NCBI GenBank assembly: GCA_030706405.1 | Contig: JAUZOO010000010.1 | Location: 62,001 to 126,000 of the forward strand | Reading direction: 5' to 3' | Length of the DNA: 64,000 bases | DNA from: Bacteroidota bacterium | GTDB lineage: Bacteria; Bacteroidota; Bacteroidia; Bacteroidales; JAAUTT01 | In this document: positions 62,387-64,000 of the stretch, in pieces | Numbering within the stretch: position 1 is the stretch's first letter | Layout of the letters: each line of letters starts with the position of its first letter | Translations under genes and position numbers: made by a program | Notes under the pieces: model-generated | Seen by the model: only the letters and a program-made list of their open reading frames with translations | The model's database searches: none | Told to the model about the DNA's origin: nothing

Positions 62387-62688
62387 AAAAACGATCCGGA
62401 TTGTGTTCCCTTCAAACTAAAACATCGGCATACCCGCGAGGTTTGTCATTTCTCACCTTCACATTGTTCGTTCGTCAGAATTTGGTTAGTTTAAACGTGT
62501 TAATAATTGGCATAACCTTACTGTTTTCAATAATAGTCTCCTCCGACCAATAAAGTTTAGCGAAAGATTTTACAAAAAAAATCTTTTTCCCGATAGGGTA
62601 AATCCTTCTTAAGAAATCATAATAACAGAAGCAGAAATACAGATTCTGTTCAACCCCGGGATACGCATTAAACTTAAAAACTTAAGCC
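62387..62688. other. Upstream region of the DUF5686 gene
   Basis: This 302-nt gap after the 42-nt array holds no gene I can support. It must contain the promoter of the DUF5686 gene, but no consensus -33/-7 pair stands out. A small A/T hairpin (AAAGATTT with AAATCTTT) lies near 62563-62588. Confidence 0.4.
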
Positions 62689-63966
62689 ATGAAAACACAT
62701 AATAACATTTTCGCACTAATAGCTGCTTGCTTGATGGTGGCTCTCTTTACAGCATATTTTAATCCGGTTATGGCAGGCGACGACCAATTCTCTGTAATAC
62801 GCGGAAAACTGGTTGATCAGGCAAACAAAAAACCACTGATGTTTGCCAATATCTATCTCGATAATACCGGCATCGGAACAGTATCGAACGGCGAAGGGGA
62901 ATTTATTCTCAAAGTGCCCGTCGATGAGCAAAACCATCCGATAAAAGTCTCCTACATGGGGTATCGGTCGCAGTCTTTCAACTTTAACGACCTCTCCCGC
63001 GATTACAACGTTATTCCAATGGAGCTGGAGGCAATTAATATTAAAGAAGTAATTGTACGGACGAACGACCCGATTTCGCTGATACGTGGAGTTATTAAAA
63101 ATATTCCCGAAAATTATGGACGGACACCTTATGTAGGCACAGCATTTTATCGCGAATCGGCCATGCAAAACCGCCAATACGTGGGCGTTGCCGAGGCTAT
63201 CCTTTCCATTTACAAATCGGATTATGGCAACGAAATGGCCGAAGATCGTATCAAAGTATTTAAAGGTCGCAAAAGTCAGGATGTAAAACGAATGGATACG
63301 CTCGTGTTTAAACTTCAGGGAGGGCATTACGTAGCTACACTGCTTGACTTAGCCAAAAGTCCCGAAACGTTTATGCTCGAAAAATTCTTCCACGTTTACA
63401 ACTATCAACCCGTTACCACCACTAACATTGAAGGCCGCGAAACCTATGTAATCGATTTTGCTCAACGTAAAGAAATAGACGATGCTTTTTATACCGGGCG
63501 GTTATATATCGATGTAAATACACTGGCAATCAAGAAAGCAGAATTCTCTATCAGTCCGTACGGGTTAAAATTTGCCGACCAATACCTGGTAAAGAAAAGG
63601 CCGATAGGATATTCTGTTAAAACAACAAGCGGCCATTACATGGTTGATTACCGCGAAATAAACGGAAAATGGATGTTAAACCACGTGCGATACGAAGTAA
63701 AATTTAAGGTCGATAAAAAACGACTGTTTTCGTTCAGCAAAACATATACTTCAACCGTCGATTTGGCTATGACCGACAAAGATACCGTGAACGTTGCCAA
63801 ATTTAAACTCCGTGAAAGCGTAAAACCCAATGATGTATTCATCGACCATGTGAGCAGTTTTTACGACGAAGATTTTTGGGGCAGCTATAATATTATTAAA
63901 CCCGAGGAACCTATTGAAGCAGCCATTGAACGGATAGGCAAACGCCTGCAGAAATATCAGAAATAA
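62689..63966 (+). CDS. DUF5686-like protein with carboxypeptidase-regulatory-like domain
   Basis: A 425-residue exported protein. Signal peptide ending near NPVMAG; a carboxypeptidase-regulatory-like beta domain (IRGKLVDQANKKPLMFANIY ... SYMGYRSQSF); and a beta-rich C-terminal region (YVGTAFYRESAMQNRQYVGV, AFYTGRLYIDVNTLAIKKAEF) similar to the N-terminal part of DUF5686 proteins. Full DUF5686 members are longer and end in a beta-barrel, so this is a shorter relative, possibly a periplasmic or surface-attached protein. Function unknown. It ends 34 nt before the window edge. Confidence 0.8.
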   Translation: MKTHNNIFALIAACLMVALFTAYFNPVMAGDDQFSVIRGKLVDQANKKPLMFANIYLDNTGIGTVSNGEGEFILKVPVDEQNHPIKVSYMGYRSQSFNFNDLSRDYNVIPMELEAINIKEVIVRTNDPISLIRGVIKNIPENYGRTPYVGTAFYRESAMQNRQYVGVAEAILSIYKSDYGNEMAEDRIKVFKGRKSQDVKRMDTLVFKLQGGHYVATLLDLAKSPETFMLEKFFHVYNYQPVTTTNIEGRETYVIDFAQRKEIDDAFYTGRLYIDVNTLAIKKAEFSISPYGLKFADQYLVKKRPIGYSVKTTSGHYMVDYREINGKWMLNHVRYEVKFKVDKKRLFSFSKTYTSTVDLAMTDKDTVNVAKFKLRESVKPNDVFIDHVSSFYDEDFWGSYNIIKPEEPIEAAIERIGKRLQKYQK

Positions 63967-64000
63967 TTTTTTTCATAGTTCGTTAGTTTTGTGAGGTTAG

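Overview
The window comes from a member of the Bacteroidetes, most likely order Bacteroidales or a close relative. This rests on the gene families (outer-membrane beta-barrels with an N-terminal carboxypeptidase-regulatory-like domain, GIN-domain protein, DUF5686 protein, RhaM-type mutarotase) and on several promoters matching the phylum's -33 TTTG / -7 TAnnTTTG pattern with 18-20 nt spacing. The DNA is AT-rich and looks chromosomal. I see no phage, insertion sequence, integrase or CRISPR array.

Layout. 1-6316: a truncated TrpB-like gene, a 1227-residue hybrid histidine kinase, a 67-residue protein and an MFS exporter. 6402-13470: glutamate synthase (gltB, gltD) and a YebC/PmpR regulator. 13704-14942: a surface lipoprotein. 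15274-21263: miaB, an AhpD-like protein, aspS, then a complete route to preQ1 (queC, queE, queD, queF). 21303-29270: a minus-strand cluster that looks like a regulated exopolysaccharide machine: two paralogous Hpt proteins flank a receiver protein, a YaiO-like TPR/beta-barrel, an LtaS-type membrane sulfatase-fold enzyme, a membrane HEAT-repeat protein and a processive family 2 glycosyltransferase. 29407-35448: a LacI regulator divergent from an L-fucose module (aldo/keto reductase, FucP permease, mutarotase, lactonase, zinc alcohol dehydrogenase). 35801-36562: an orphan DUF4130 protein. 36564-43927: an outer-membrane barrel, a four-gene YtrA-like ABC operon, a candidate small RNA, a secreted protein and uppP. 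44072-50110: a TonB-dependent receptor, a pectate lyase-like enzyme, a small lipoprotein and an OprB-like porin. 50404-58014: a CzcCBA/CusCBA-like efflux system with its two-component regulator. 58077-61609: clpX, clpP, tig and tRNA-Leu(UAG). 62689-63966: a DUF5686 protein.

The most unusual structure is between genes. Two degenerate tandem arrays lie in non-coding DNA, one of 21-nt units (about 35543-35773) and one of eight 42-nt units (62051-62386), both multiples of two DNA helical turns. Several gaps between co-directional genes are filled by imperfect hairpins built from repeated 8-10 nt words, ending close to the next start codon. Regulatory sites that fit their genes include a YtrA-like operator at 42005-42028, a double palindrome at 30507-30530 between the LacI gene and the fucose genes, and a promoter-terminator pair at 42136-42299 that would make an RNA of about 130 nt.

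The best candidate for an undescribed system is the Hpt-receiver-polysaccharide cluster at 21303-29270. Functions are assigned by reading motifs; no database search was possible.
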